From Allacma fusca (taxonomy: Eukaryota > Arthropoda > Collembola > Symphypleona > Sminthuridae), in assembly GCA_947179485.1 (NCBI GenBank), contig OX359247.1:51929131-51993130 (forward strand): a stretch of DNA of 64,000 bases, in the 5' to 3' direction. The first letter of the stretch is position 1, and every line of letters starts with the position of its first letter. The translations under genes and the position numbers were made by a program. The notes under the pieces are model-generated. The model was given only the letters and a program-made list of their open reading frames with translations. It was not told the DNA's origin and did no database searches. Below, in pieces: positions 1-15,056 of the stretch.

Positions 1-3000
1 AATAGTGAATACATAGGATATTTTTAAGACAATGGGGATCTATTAATTAATGTGGAATACTGATGTCGACAACAGTATGTCATATAAGTGATATTTAGGA
101 AGCAAATTTTAATGATACTGTCAAAGATGAACCCTCAATAATAGTGTACCTATTTGTAGGGCTGCTAATGTATCGTATGAAAGTCAAGGCAAGGTTTTTG
201 GAATTTTTCTCAGCTTGTGGTCTCTCACGGTACACACAAATTTTTTTATGATCTTGTATATAATTGATATACGGGATTTTATCATAAACTCATCACAATT
301 AAGTAAGCACAGTTCTTTCCTGAGTTGATTTTTGAGCCTAGTGACTTCAAATATATGACAGTATATGTAAGTCAATAAGCTATTATCAAAATAGAACTAC
401 GGTTACGAATTATTTCAGAATAGAAAAAATTACATTTAAAACCATTATTTTAACTACGCAATGTTGTCAGTTGCCTTAGATGTACGTTAATAATTTGATT
501 ATTGGGTTGCTGTCATTGGGTGAGTAAGATTATGAGTTACCTAAGAGCTGTTTTGATAATTTGGGTTCCATGAACGTATTTATGTAATTTAATGGGACAG
601 TGTTACAGCGGATGTTTTAAGGCTATTTCGTTTTACTTACTTAATTGGGAAGTAATAGTGTTCGGGATAGGAGCAGGTTTAGGTGCCCATAAGTTTCTTT
701 AAATCTGAGGTGCAGAATGAAGGTATGATTTTTGGAGCAATATTTCTAATGTAGAACCATGTGAATGAGTTGCTAGCAAGTTATTGAAGCATGAGGTAAA
801 ACTAGAAACATCCTCGATTTATAGGCTGTTAGGTGATCATCCTCTCAATATGTTATTTAACTATTTTTAGATCAGTTTTGGTGGTCAATTTTTAATTTTT
901 ATATGGTTATGTAAGATAATATTAAATTAAGCGTTCCACGTGAACCATGGAAGGAAGCCTTCACTATAGGACGTCTTCATTACCTACCTCTTATAGTTCA
1001 GAGTTTGACTTCATCTCAATTCATTTTTTTTCAAAGTTTTGTTTTTGTAGCTTATATTAATATAATAATAATTACCTTCCAAAGAAGAATGTAATTATTG
1101 CATTTTTTAAAATACATACATAAGTACACGCAATTCATATATACACGTTTAATACACTAATATCATGCCAGTCAGTTGTGTAAGTTTGCAAAATAATGAT
1201 ATATTGTGAGACAAGTATTTTCTCGGAAACTTTCATATTTTTAGTTTACCATTTTTATTACTTTGTTTTGTATAACAGTATAATGTAAAAAGAAATTATG
1301 TAAAGGGTTTTAACGCAATAATTCCGATATTCGCAATGTCCTTCTCCCAATTAATGGTCTACAAGACGTGCATACAAGTATATAATTAACTACAGTTCCT
1401 TAATGTTCTCTTGATAATATCAACGCAGGTTTCAATCATCATATTACATTGCAATGTATACACATGTGTATACAAATACATTATTAATTGTTATATAACC
1501 TTGAACCGCCGTGCAGTTCAATATTTTCAGAAACGAAATAGTAATGAAAATCAAATGTACATGTATAAAATTTACAATTTTAATATTATTGCTTCTCAAG
1601 AATTTTTTCCTGGGGACGTGTAAAATTATTTTCAAGTAATTTTAATTGATGGTTATTAATTTTTTTTTGGAGAATCGATAGACTTTTACGGTATTTGAAG
1701 AAATCTTGAAGCCCCATTGATATAAAGAATGATTACTATGTGCATGTATGTGCAAATGCAATCAAGTAGTTTTGCAAGAGTAATTTGACAAAATTTAATA
1801 CACAAGATGTGGATGTTTATGTGTGTATTACTATACAACTAGGTAAAAAATGATCTGTATGATTTCTTAACTCTATTCATTATTTTTTCGGATTATTCCC
1901 TGAGGCCTACTCAACCAAACACGCATACATGGTTCCGCGCGCGTTAAAATACGAAAGCATGTGTATTTCAATGAGGTGGATCAATAATGAGGTGTTAATA
2001 ATAATAAAAAATTGTGTAAAATGTACCTTCAACTTTACAAAATTCTATTTGCATCGAGGGATTGTCAAATTTCAAGTACAGCGCTTCAATATTTTAATCC
2101 CGCCTCATTTTTTGGTAGTATTAGTAGTAATTATATATAAATATAACTATAAATTTGTAATAATGTACCAATACTGCTGATTAGAAAGTAAAACCATTTA
2201 CCTACGTGTCAAAGGACAAGAATTTCGCCCATACATATGATATGATGAGACATAATAATTAAGTGGACTAGGGTAATGTAATAAGTGATATATGCAAGTT
2301 ACTTAAAAAGGAGCTAGTTGATACATTAAATAGTGATATATCCTAGTACTAATAATTATAAGGTTATTATGGCACAATAGTGGGCGATAATTTCCTTGAA
2401 GTATTTTATATATCAACAACTATAGATCTATATACGTCTATCCTAAAAGGCTAAAGATTAAGGCTTATGGCTATAACAGGCTAAAAGTATCATAATAATA
2501 AATTACTGTATGTGATAACGATGACTATACACGGCTATGTGTATCGGTAAATATTTTTAATGCGGTATAATAATTGTATTGTAATCCATAGAAAGTTGGC
2601 ATACTATTGCGAACTTTTGGCTAGAAAATTTGCAAAGTCCACATTGTATGTCTTAAGAAAGCAGATGTATGACCATCATCAAAAGTATTGTTTAAAGTAA
2701 TATTAATGCCCGAAAAATTGCTAAGAACAGTAATAATAATTACAATATTCATTTATTATTAGCAAATTGCAATGCTGCATATTTTCTCTTATGCTTCCTA
2801 GCAATTTTGCAGTTATGCAGTGTTACTTTTAACAACACAGTGCTGCCCGGAAATCCCACTTACTGTTGACCCGAAGATATAGGTAATTACTATAGTTGCA
2901 AGGTTGACGTTAAGTGAAGCTTCTTTGATTGGTTAAAAACAAAACAGTTGGATACAAAGGGAATAGTTGTAGATTATAATAGTTTGTAAAAAATGCTAGG

Positions 3001-6000
3001 GAGCTCCGAACTAACATGTTACTGATTGTTAGTCCTCAAACCCTAAAAATTTGATTTTGGTTGACTATACGCGTCCTCCTGATATGGTCCTAGGGAAAAA
3101 TCTTTCGAGTTTGAAATGACAATTATTATATGGGGAATGTGAAGTTTCATGCAGTTTATATTGAGCAGGGGAGTTACGTTATACAAGATCATGCAGGGAT
3201 AGAACAAATTAATGAATTCAAATGAATTGACAGGAACGAAAGGTGTGCGCTTGACAGTGGTTGTTTTCCAAATATTTTGTAATACCTTTAAATAAACTAA
3301 ATAATTTATTAAATAGGGGCCTAGGAATTAGGAGCATCCAACAAAATCATTAGGTACTGAGTTGTGCATGTGCGAATGAGTGTTTGCTGATTGTGAGTCG
3401 ACATGTGAAGATATAAGTGCATGAGGGTTTATTTATACTTATACTATATGCATCAGTTTTTCAAGTGATAGGCTGTAATAAAGGTATATACATATAATAG
3501 TAATGGAACACAAACACTGTAAGTGATATTCAAATTATCCTGGAAGGGTATATACAAGTAACACGGAATCAATGTAATACAAAGTGTAAGTTAGTTATGA
3601 TAAACTGTATAGTTTTAAAAAAATTGATAATAGCTACTATTTAATATAGCGCAAGTTTTCCAAACGGTTTTTATATAGGTTTACGATACTAAGAGCAACT
3701 TTATTATTACAATCCAAATATTACGTTTTGCTAAAAACAATAACACTAAAGGAAAAAAACAAAGGATAAATTCTGATTACAGGGGTTTAAAAGGCAAGGG
3801 ATTTAAATCCACCTAATAATAATAATAAATAGCCAGCGGATCTATGGAGTAATAATAATGCTATAACCTACATGACTATTGATATGATAATAATTTGTAC
3901 GGAGTATTTATATATTAATTACTTTAGTATATATAATTATATACATATATATGAAAATCCAGCGGAATGGTATATTAAGCCAATAGGTAAAATGGTAGGA
4001 GTTGAAGCTGTAACCACAATAAGAGGAAATAAGATTTAATAATGGAATTTGTCATTGACATTTGTAATATTTACGGTATACATAAATCCAATAACAATAA
4101 TTTATACACAAGTAACGCATATACATATATTACGTAAAATTCGCAGGAGAAATTAGTCGTCGAAAGATAGTAAGCTATATGCAAGTCGTATGCTACATCA
4201 TTGCAAACTAGGAATAAATTGCGGAATTAGGAAATAAATACATATATAACAAAATAAATAAATCAATATATGTATATATATATATATATCATACATATAT
4301 ATCTATAATACAGAAAGGAATTAAACAAGGAATTTCAACAAGAATATATTAGAAATTGTCTAATGGAATATCAATAAGACGGTTGCATTGAAATGATATT
4401 TTATAAGAGATTCAATAAGTTTATAATGTATGGACTAATTATGTAATTAGTAAGTACTCCCTCTGAAACTCACGTTACGATTAATTATTTCCGAAAGAGC
4501 TTTCCCACAGGCACTTCTGTTATATTACACATCTGTAACAATATGAACACAGTATAAAATCAAATGCGGATAAAAATATAAGCAGAGTATAGTGAACCGT
4601 TAAAAATATTTACAACTAGCTTTAGTACTTCCTAATACATGTGTTTACCAGGCGTAATAAAAGTTGGTGTTATTCCCTAAAATAAATGAATTAAAAATTG
4701 TACTACTTAAGTGCATACCTTCCCAGTATAATTAATGTCACATTATATTGAGCCCTCATTTTTAACAATGGTTGACGACTGCCGACAACTACCTCCGACA
4801 GTTAATAAATACCAATAATTAATTACTAAAAATAAATGTAATTACTAAATACACACAAAATCTAGCAAGTTGCTGTAACTCTCGTAAGTACACTTACTTA
4901 TGTCGTGTCTATGGTAAGTGCTTGAATTACTATGTGTAATTAGTATACGTACATAATTTACATACAGTGCATATGCAAGTTAATTACAAGTTCCAATATT
5001 ACGAATACATCCTTTACGTTTATTTCCGGTAGTTATATGGGAATGGTTATTTACAGATAATAAAACAATAGCATGCACAAGTCTGATGTAGGGGTTTATT
5101 TAATAACCATCTGAGTCAAAATTGAGATAGGCAGGACTCCTCTTTGCGTTAAATCATGTTAGGTTAAAAGAAACTTAAATGATTTAATTGGAGTGCCAAC
5201 TATCCAGCCCTATGATTTGGAATTATTTTTAGGCTATTTTCGATGTAATCATTCAGACTTAAGCATGAAGTTACAGGTGGCAGTAACCTTCAAACATGTT
5301 ATATTGTCACATTACTCCTAGCCTTTGTGCACTATGAATTATTATGATCGCAAATAATAGTAAAGCCTTGTGTTGAGTTTAAATATTATACATGGGATGG
5401 TATACCATAATAGTATTACCATGAAATTGACAAACTTCTAAATATTGCAAATTGTAGTAGTTTTTATGCAGTGCACTGAAAGAAACATTGATTTCAATTT
5501 AGTGGTATCACAAACTGTTATGGATAGGCCTGTGACCCTTTCAAGGGTTCCTTCTCTCATGAGCAAAATAATTCCGTAAGTATATAATGTGTAAATTGTT
5601 TGCCATTTATTGTCAGTATGCACGACACGCACGCAGAGCAAAAATGTATCTTCCTTAATTGTAAACCAGCTTATTCCATGAATTTTAGACTGCAGTTCAT
5701 TTAGCAATTTCCCAGTAATCATTGTAATATTTAACAGGCCGGGTCAGTTCTAGGGACTTTCAAATTTACAGTTGTGTCAAATATTTCTGACTAATCATGT
5801 GGCAAGATTTGGATCTATGTGGTTGTATTTTAATTGACTGTTTATAATGATATATATATAATATATGCATATGTATCAATTCTAGGCTCAGCTGATTGCG
5901 AGCTAACCGAATTGTTTGGAATTGGTTTGTAGTAATCCTAAATCCCTATATATTTGTATTATACGGGATTTTAAACGCTTGATATTGGTAAGTACTTGAT

Positions 6001-7043
6001 CCGATATTTTCTACTGGAGTAGTGCTGTGTAATAAGTTCAATCCATTTGATGGTATTCAGTCGAATCAATTTGTATTATCACCGCTATGTGTAACATAGT
6101 TAAATAAATCCCGGATTCTTCAGTGTTTTGGTTGCGTAAAACTATATAAAGCTGTTGCTGATTCTCTTTCATACTGTGACAATTCATTCTGGCAGCATGA
6201 CAGTATTAAATACTGTAAGACCCTAGGCAACGTATACGATGTATGTATCTTTATACTTATTCTGCGTTTGTGCCTATGAAAAATTATATGTTTATCAAAT
6301 TTATAAATTAAGTTTGAATTTTCCAAAGCATAGAACTTTTTGCATTTAGACATTTAATTTGCAATCAGAAATTGACAGCTTATTTATACCAGAGGACACA
6401 TAAGAACATATTGTATCATTGTGTAACATACCGATTGCTGCTACTACAAGTAAGGCCTCTGCATCTGCATGTTCAAATTGTTTAGATTTAAAGTGCTAAT
6501 TTGATTTTATTAATTTTGAGCAAATTATCTCACGCTTTGAAATTACATTTTTGTAGGTTTTACGCTAAAGTCAGAGGAGCTACTCTTACTGGTTAGTTAA
6601 ATGGTCTCCCATCCGCCCATTTATATAATATGTACGTACGTGATGGCTTTTGGCACAATATTTGTACAACTAAAATCTCTTTGTTTTATGTGAAAATTGT
6701 TTTTTTTCTTGAGCAGTAAATAACATCATAACTACAAAATAGGATAAACGCGTAGGAACTAGTAAGTATAAAAAAGTTGAAGTTAGTACATCAAGAAGCC
6801 TAAACTGTAATTCATTTTCAAATTGAATCACACAAAAATTTCTTAGTTTCCACTCAATTTCAAATAACACACGCATTTATAAGTTGCTCTTGAGAATAAG
6901 AATACAGATGATCTTAAGCAAAATTAGTTTCGTGAATAAACCACACTAGATCGATGCCAATTCAGTGGTTGTGCGCAGTCTGCCAGCTCTCTCCCTGTCT
7001 TAATAAATTGGCTTGTAACACCACCACGCCTTCAGCATCTCAT
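1..7043. other. AT-rich intergenic region, no gene recognised
   Basis: Very AT-rich sequence with many short chance reading frames and no recognisable protein motif, splice-consistent exon chain or RNA gene. A TA/TATATG microsatellite lies around 4262-4305. The longest ATG-initiated frame (minus strand, about 5438-5722, 94 codons) shows no domain, no credible splice context and no coding-like base composition. The stretch immediately below 7044 should contain the 3' UTR of the HURP-like gene. Confidence 0.6.
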
Positions 7044-10000
7044 TCAATCACTGGCACTATCGTCTGCAATAGAAAAATTTGATTAATAGTTTTTTAAAAT
7101 TAGCTTGAAAAATTTAATCTCGTTTAGGCACATAATTGTAGCAAAAATGATTATACACAGAGTCGTGAATAAAACAACTCACGTCGTGACATATGTCCAC
7201 CCATAGATCTAGGAACGGAGTTCTGGACAACACTCATACGTGTAGATCGACGTGGGGTTACATCTAAAATACAAATCAAGTAATAACAAATACCATAAAC
7301 TAATAAACTAATATGCTTTGTTCAGTGTAATAACTGAAATAAACATTACGATTTTGTTACGACCACCGATTTCGTGAAATTTGGGAAGGAGTAAAGGAAG
7401 GAAGAAGAAAAGGAATTTACCAGTAAATCGACCACAGTTTGTGCATTGCGCAGACACATTAACACTATCACTTGAACATGGGAACTTATTTGCTTTTTTC
7501 CGAATTATTCGGTAAATATCACAAATATCACATTGAAAAGTACTAGCAGAAGTAGAATGATCAGAAGATATTGATTCGGATTCTTCCCCAAGCCACGGAA
7601 CTTGGGTTGTTCTTCCGGAAGCAAATCTCTTGCCCTGTTTACAATTATTTCCTCTCCCTGTTTTAGACTTGCTTGCGGTTCTATTTAAGTGGTTGTACAA
7701 GTGTGGATGGTAAAGATGATGTTGCCGATCACAATTGGACCTATGAATAGGCCAACTTGACTTGGGTTTTTGCTGTTGCTGAACAATCAAAGAGTCAACT
7801 AAACTCACAGGTGCATCATGGAACGGTGAATACTCCGGATTACAATCTAAAAGGTTTTGAGCACCAAAGATTTCACAATAACTTGTGGGATCAGGACTGA
7901 CATCCCCTTTGGAATAACTTATATACTTTGTCCGATAGTCACATTCATTCGAATTAATTTTAGAAGATTGGGGTTTATTATATAAATCTTGTTCCGTCAT
8001 CAAAACCAAATCTCTTGGCCAGTCAGGGTAAACAGAACTCAATGCAGAACGAAGCTGTTGGTTGTCAAACAGACCCAACTCACGGTAGCAGAACGGACTC
8101 CAGTATAGTTCTTCTACGGGTTCTTGCAGAATAGGGACATGGTCGCCGAATATCTTGTTTTCCAGATTCCCAACTGCCACATTAATACAATTTTCTTCTT
8201 TTGATTCTGTTTCCAACGATGACAAACTCCCGCTTCCATAAAAACTGCTTAATCTACAGGTACAATAGCCATTATCCAGAGAATTATGTAAATTACAGCA
8301 ATGACAAGGCGAATGCTTAGAAATTGTGTCATTGTCAGTCGGCCTGTCAGATGCTTCACGACATTTGTACCTCCCGTCTCCTATCACCCCAGGGTATCGT
8401 TTTACTTTCGCTGTATGTTCTAAGTGGGGATTATTCGGCGGTAAACTGTAATCATTTCTGATTTTTAATGCTTCCCAGTTTTTGGAGTTAGTTTTCCATT
8501 TAAACTTAACAGTTTCGCTCTTCCTCCTTCTGCTTTTAGCCTTATTTGTATTCACTTTCCGAACCTGGCGGTCATCAATTAGGACAGTATCCATGAAATG
8601 GTGAAAGCTTCTGCTGAAATTGCATTTGCTGTCGATCATCTGTAGCCTGAACTGATTTGGTATCTCGTCTTCAACCTCTTCCTCGGTACGACCATGGAGT
8701 TCACTGGAGCTTGAAGTTGAATTAACATCACGACCTGAGAATGAAGAGATTTTAATTAAATCAATACCAAAATAAACATTTCAATACCAATATCTATAAC
8801 TTTTTGAAAAATTAGTTTCGTCGTAATTATTATTCACAAGTAAGTGCTTAAGCACAATATTACAAACTTACGATGATCATAATGAAGGTTATGGTCAATG
8901 ATGCGGAATTCCATTTCTGAATCGTAGTCTATGCCAGTTGCAGGTGATACGGTAGACAGCATATAATGGTTCTGACTGATATTCATTGATACTTGCGAAT
9001 TATTATCACTTTCGCAGACTGGTTGTTCCAGAAAAAATTCAGACTGGACAGGGAGCACTTTGCTGCTTTGGAAAACCTCTTCATTACGATCGTGATCGAC
9101 GCATTCAATATATGATAGTGAGTACTCATGTTGATCTTGAATACTAATTGGTTTAGCTAAGTAACGCATAGGTATAAAATTTGAAGGGTAGGATTAGGTT
9201 AGAAAAGGATTGCATTAGGAACATCAAGATGTGATTGTCCTAATACATAAGAGTTGGAAATCAGTACTGCATAAAACAATTCAACGTACTCTCCTCACGT
9301 CGAGGCATATTTTGAATCTCGTCTTGAGGGCATGACACGAGTTCAGGACTGGCTGCTCCGATCTAAAAAAAGTGAAAGTAATAAACTAAATACGTCAATA
9401 TGACACAAAGTGAGAACGGGAAAATCTTATGAAAACTCACTTTACAAAAGGGTCCCATCGATTTTCTCACAGCCAAAGTAATTAAGGAAGCATTGCTACC
9501 TGCACTGACACGTCGCTGCAATGGCGTTTTCGAATGCGCCCTTACAGAGTGAACTTAAATAAAAACAAAAAACATTGAAACGATATTGCGGAACACGTGT
9601 GGACTACAGCCTTTTCACTGATTATGATAAAGCTGGTACACAAGGCTTATTTGAAAAGTAGATTGAGGTTCTGAAAGAACTATTTGTGGTAGGTTTCTTA
9701 TTTTGGATATTAAAGGCCAAAGGTTACTTTCACCACTATAATTAGTAAATAAGCGAGTGCTCACGGAACTCACGAACCAAAACTAGAAGCGCACGGCAAA
9801 TAGTACTTTCGGAAACTTAATCTACTTCTCAATTATTGCCTACGTACAATATTTTTATTAAAATCGGTAAATAGGCGGCAACCTACACTTATACCGTTAT
9901 TGCAAAACAATATGAACATTTTTTTCGTATTTATACTGAGCCAACATAAATTGGCAAGAAGTATCAAGAAACCTGAAGGCCGTGGGGAACAAACAGTTGA

Positions 10001-12480
10001 ACTTTTATTCGATGATCTTAGAGGACTTGAAATCTGGAAGAAACCTCCCTGAAATTCTCGAGTTGGAGAAACATTACTTGCGGACAGAGGGGGGCTTGGG
10101 AGTTTGTTTACTTTTTCCGTTACTGATGAAGGCACATGTTCAGCAGACGGCTCATTTTCCGCAACTGTGGCTGCGTTTCGACGCTTATCTAAAATAATAA
10201 TAGTTTCAAAATACATTGCATGCATACTGCACACCCATATGGAAAATATTAATAAAATGATCCCCAATCTAATTTTTACTTGCTAAAAATGCTAGAAGAC
10301 CGGAACTCGCTTGAGGCTTAGGCTTGGGCTTAACAGCTTGACCAGTTTCACTTGAATTATAAGTAGAATTCTGCATGGGTTTACTGGTTTTCACTTGCTT
10401 TACTTCAGGAGGGGGGCAGATAGGACGCCAACCATTTTGCTCGATCCCAGTTAATTCAGTAAAACGGACTTTAACTTTTTCAATCTACAACAAGTTCAAC
10501 ATTGCTACGAAGTTGATTTAGTTCGGCAAGACAGCACGATAAAAACTAAAAAATACATTACTTGTAGAATAAATCACCTGAATTGATGCAACATCCCACC
10601 ATCCTTGAAGATCACACGGTAAAACAGGTCCTGGATTAGTTTCTTTGCTCAAGTAATAGTACAGTAATTGGACAAACTGTGGAAGTTTTGAGTCCATCAA
10701 CAGCTTCGCAGCTCCAAGTACGCTTTCGATATCACTGACAACATCATCCGGGATTTCAGTGTCATTGTCCAACTTTGCACGCCAATGGTCGGATTGGTTC
10801 ATCAAAAACGTACATGCCTCAACTAACTTAAGGCTGTGAAACAATACATGCCTTTCACTTTCTCTGCCACCTTATACATAACGTTTAAACACATCTACGT
10901 ACAAGCATATTTTCAGCCTTTTTTACGCGAATTTGTCGTTCATATCTTCAACAAATTCAAAGATAGCAAAGGGAAAGACACGAAAATTGAAATGAAAGAG
11001 CCGGTCGGTTCCGTTGTATAAGACAAGGTCTACTAAAAATTGGAATAAGCAAATTATTATGGAAACTGAAAGCATTACACTTCTTTGAAAGTTGAAATCA
11101 TGGAAGTTTACGGATAAAGGAATGGACTACAAAAAAAATCGGGCATAGTGACATTTAACATTAAAGAGGCAAGACTGTTTTCAATTTGAAAATGTAATAA
11201 TCATATTAATTTCAAAATTAATAATATGCGATCGCTTTTTGAAAAGTCTTTGTTTGTTTTTACTTCCATCATCTATTCTCATAGCAATTCTTACTTGTAA
11301 TCCATGTAGACTCTGTCCAATCCCATTATTTTTTTCTTTGGAGGAGCTGCTGGAGGAGGAACTTGTTCTACGGCGGTTGCATCGCTTTTGATTTCAGGAT
11401 GGGTCGTTAATTGCACAACACCTTCGTAGCTATGTACTGGGCACAAATCTTCCGTTTTCCTTCCTCTGGTGGTAATGGCAACTTCTTTAGGCTTAGTAGG
11501 AGCTAAAGTCTCGAACGAAACCGCCTTTTTGAGTTTGGGATTCAAAGTCAGATTCTTCATTTTTGATATTGCAGGCTGCATGGAAGTCTGTCCGGGTACG
11601 GTTGCTTTGGACATGGCACGTGTCACTCTCCGCTCTCCTGGCTTTGAAACAACACTGGATGGTATCTTAGTTGCAACAGGAGGTTTCCTAGTTACGGGGG
11701 CATTAATATTCCGAATTTTACTAACGGGAGCAGGTGCATTAACTATTTTAGTTACGGGATGAACTTGCTGGGGCTGAAATCAACAATAATGGTTAAGAAT
11801 TATGCACAATAGTTAGAACTACTATGGATTTAACAATCTTCCAATGTAAATAGTATATTGAAGAATCAGACTAGAAACAAGAACCGTGGGAATTAGGAAC
11901 TTAAAATACTTTTAATTTTCTGTTCGCTGCTTCTACAGCCTTTTCTTTTTGCAACTTCCACCGCTGCAATTGTTCCCTCCTGGAATCGGCCTGGCTGTTC
12001 AGATTGAGACTAGTGGTTGACCCTACGCCGCTCTTTTGGACCATGCTTACTACAGGGTCATTTACGATTCCACGTTTGTTCATCATAAGTTCAGTTCGCC
12101 GACTCTTCTGACGATTTTTATCTATCTGAGCACGAGCCTCTCGCCGACCCTCCACACCTTGAAGTGCACCTACTCCTTGCTTTTTGTGGAAAGCGCTGAA
12201 GTTCTTGTCGGGTAACCTGAAAGGAGAAACAGAAACTCTTATATTTACAATTTAAAAATCAATGTGAATTATACTGCCCAAGGATTTGATATGTTACAAT
12301 TAATCGTGTACTCGTCAACCTTTTGTTGTTCACTTGATTATTTTGCTGACTGGAGCTTTTGAAAACAACTGGTTGAGTAGGTTGCTTTGCATCCGAAAAA
12401 AGAAACTGATCTGCATAGGGTCCCAGAAACTCTCTATCCTTTCGAAGTTTCGTCGTCGGAGTACACTTGTACTGGGCCAT
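7044..12480 (-). CDS. HURP/DLGAP5-like mitotic spindle protein (GKAP domain), 12 exons
   Basis: Homologue of hepatoma up-regulated protein (DLGAP5; Drosophila Mars), a Ran-regulated microtubule-stabilising factor of kinetochore fibres. Coding exons on the minus strand: 12480-12320, 12216-11910, 11773-11295, 10833-10578, 10484-10280, 10188-9973, 9553-9441, 9362-9299, 9156-8872, 8734-7421, 7263-7183 and 7063-7044. Every junction has GT/AG and compatible phase, giving 1166 codons plus stop. Residues 132-146 (SRREQLQRWKLQKEK) match the N-terminal basic helix of HURP. The GKAP domain spans roughly residues 310-435, with a run resembling IPEEV..I..AVGQARLLM followed by LQGWWDVASIQIEKV and NGWRP. 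FFQISSPLRSS around residue 517 resembles the FFRVESP motif of vertebrate HURP. The tail has two Ser/Arg motifs of the TP-x-RRS type. Exon 10 (1314 nt) is long and unlike vertebrate HURP. An acceptor just upstream of the ATG suggests a 5' UTR intron. Identification is strong; the donors at 12319 and 9972 are weak but required by frame. Confidence 0.86.
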
Positions 12481-15056
12481 GAGAAGTCCCTAAAAATAAT
12501 CAACCTGAAAAAAAAAGTAATTCAATTTCTCTTTCCAAAAGAGTCATGTTGTCCATCCCTAAAAACATTCAGTAATTCAAAATACTTGCAATGCACCTAT
12601 GTTAAAATGTTAATATGTACAAAATAATATGTACTCAAAATTACAACAAATTAGTACTCAAACTTAAAAATGCGGCATGCATTTTACAAGCAACGAAGCA
12701 ACAGCCCCTACATTCTACAAAACATTGCAATTATTATTATTACTACTTGAAGGTAAATGATTTCAGAAACAGAGTCCTCAATCACATCAACAACACTACT
12801 ATGAACGAAATAACCGACATCCAAACAACTCAATCAAAGCAAATTGCCCACTCGCTCAATTATTGCTAACCTGGCTATCGCCTACAACGGAGGGCCAGTA
12901 TTAAATACCTTGACCTCCGACGTCATGACGATGTATCTGCTCTGAATGCAATAAATACCCAATTTTGTTCAGTGTTCTGAATCTCAGTTAGGAGCCATTA
13001 ATACTAAATTTGGTAATAAGTTAGTAGTATTACAATCACACACAATGTTAAGCAATGATGCTCTTCCCAAAGAAACCAATTTTTATTTGACTGATCAACA
13101 TACCCTCGAAAAAAATGTCAAATGCCACAAAGACTGAACTCAGCCCGCTTATAAACTCTCCACTGAATTTAAACCGAAATATATTAAAGGATAGTCAATT
13201 CAAATGAAACTTCGCTTTTGTGAGACGAAGTTCCGAACACGTATCACTCCTGTCGTTACTTTTTAATGTTAATAATGTAATAATATATTAGTACTTATCA
13301 TGTACAAAATAAACACTAAATTGTCAAATCCTAACAAGACAAACTTTTAGAATATTTTAGAATTCGCCGGTATTTATTTTTTAATCCTACGGTCTTCAGC
13401 ACTCACTCACAATCACCACTAAAAAAAGGATCTCAGCAATGCAAGAAATAACCATGAAACTGGATGGAACGGGTAATAAATGAAATACAAAACCTAAAAA
13501 GTTGACAGTTGGAATTCCGACGGAAGAAATAGCCGTTGCATGTAACGGCTATGCTTTTATGTAACGTTCTGTCAGAAGACTGGAAGTTGTGTGACTGTTG
13601 AATGGACTCTGCGATAAAAAAGCCTGCCTGCGGTACGTGTGTACATATGTACGTGTACATTTATAACTTGCATGTGTAGTGTATTAGTGCACCCTATTTA
13701 GTGTAAGTGAATACATACACAGAGCTGTTGTTGTTTTCATATTGATGTGTAGTTACTCTTAATATTATGTCTTGCCATAATGCCTAGATTAATTTTGTGT
13801 GTATGAATAGCATGCATGATTTTTCCCTCTCTAAAGTTTAGTTCTGTACGCTCATTGGCTCCCATTCACAGGAACTACACCCAGTCTCGATCCCAGTCCA
13901 TGGTCCTGTGGCAGAGCAAAGCTTCTCCTTTCTTGTCCTGATGATGAGCTGGTCATTATTCGTGGAAATTGTAATCGTTTCCAAAGTTGGAAGCTCCTCT
14001 GGCCTTCGTAAATTACACTTTAAATGAAAACTGATTATAATATTATAATCTTGCGAAAAACAAAAACTACTTGTAAACATTAAAATAAACAAAAAAAAAC
14101 CGTTCCTTTACAAATCAGTGATAATTAGAAATTCTTCTGGACAAGATGGGATTTTTTTAGATTTAAAGATGTCATAAGCTGGGTGATGATATTGAGAGGA
14201 TGGCCCTTCTTTCGAAATTCTGTTGAGCTGTTCAGAGATCCTAATTGGCATCACGTGTTGAAGGGATCAAAGTTTGTAGAAATTGAGAAAAATTCAAAAT
14301 GTGTGGACATTCTAAACGTGTAGTTTTGAACCTTTATGTATCTTTTGACTTTCAAAGGAGAGGATTTAGATACAATTTTGAAATATTGAATCCCCCTGAG
14401 TGTAACTGCAATTATTTGGTCTTATTTATGTATTTACCTTAAGGAAATATTTTATAGAATCATTAAACCTTGTTGAATTAAAACCTATGTCGTAATGTTC
14501 GGAAGATGCCTATTTCTTCCATCCCTGTTATGGGCGAGGGGGGAAGAAGAGAATGTGATACACATCTGAATTCTGAATGTGCCCATAGGTATAGGAAATA
14601 CGACAGGGTTGAGAAACCCAATCATTTAATTATATAGCTTCAGCAGTTTAATAAACATTGTAGTTTTTGATGGTATAACTGAAACCAAGGTACAAGGTTA
14701 CGCAGATTATGGACAAGATGAGCTTTGTTTTTATTATTGTACTCACTTAACGAAGATTCGTTTAAAATCAATAATGATTGAATTACTTCCGGGGGATGAG
14801 ACATGAGACAGTTTACAAAAGTGCAGATTTCATTGACTGCGCAACCAATGACCAATTTTATGACTCCAGGAATTAGCCTATTGAATATTTACTTAGAGGT
14901 GGGATTCGAACTTGATTTCAGTCCCGAACCTGGAAGAAACCCGAAAAAAGACTTTTAGCCCGACCCGGCCCGCCAACGGGCTAAATATTTGATATTCAAT
15001 AACCGACTCTTTTATGCACCTTAAATTTTACGAAGGCTGGACCAGTAAAACCTGGT
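12481..15056. other. Intergenic, 5' flank of HURP-like gene; possible orphan exon
   Basis: Contains the presumed promoter and 5' UTR of the HURP-like gene. On the minus strand, 13850-14075 has a frame of higher GC content ending in a Cys-containing stretch (GIETGCSSCEWEP). It has no recognisable domain and no partner exons, so it is noted and not called as a gene. Around 14890-14990 is a short GC-rich stretch with CCCGACCCGGCCCGCC that resembles the arm sequence of the neighbouring hAT-like elements. Confidence 0.45.

Noticed and set aside
5438-5722. 94-codon ATG-initiated minus-strand frame
   Set aside because: No domain, no splice partners; expected by chance in 7 kb of AT-rich DNA.
13838-14092. 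Minus-strand open frame with GIETGCSSCEWEP
   Set aside because: Coding-like composition but isolated; no partner exons and no family match, so not called.
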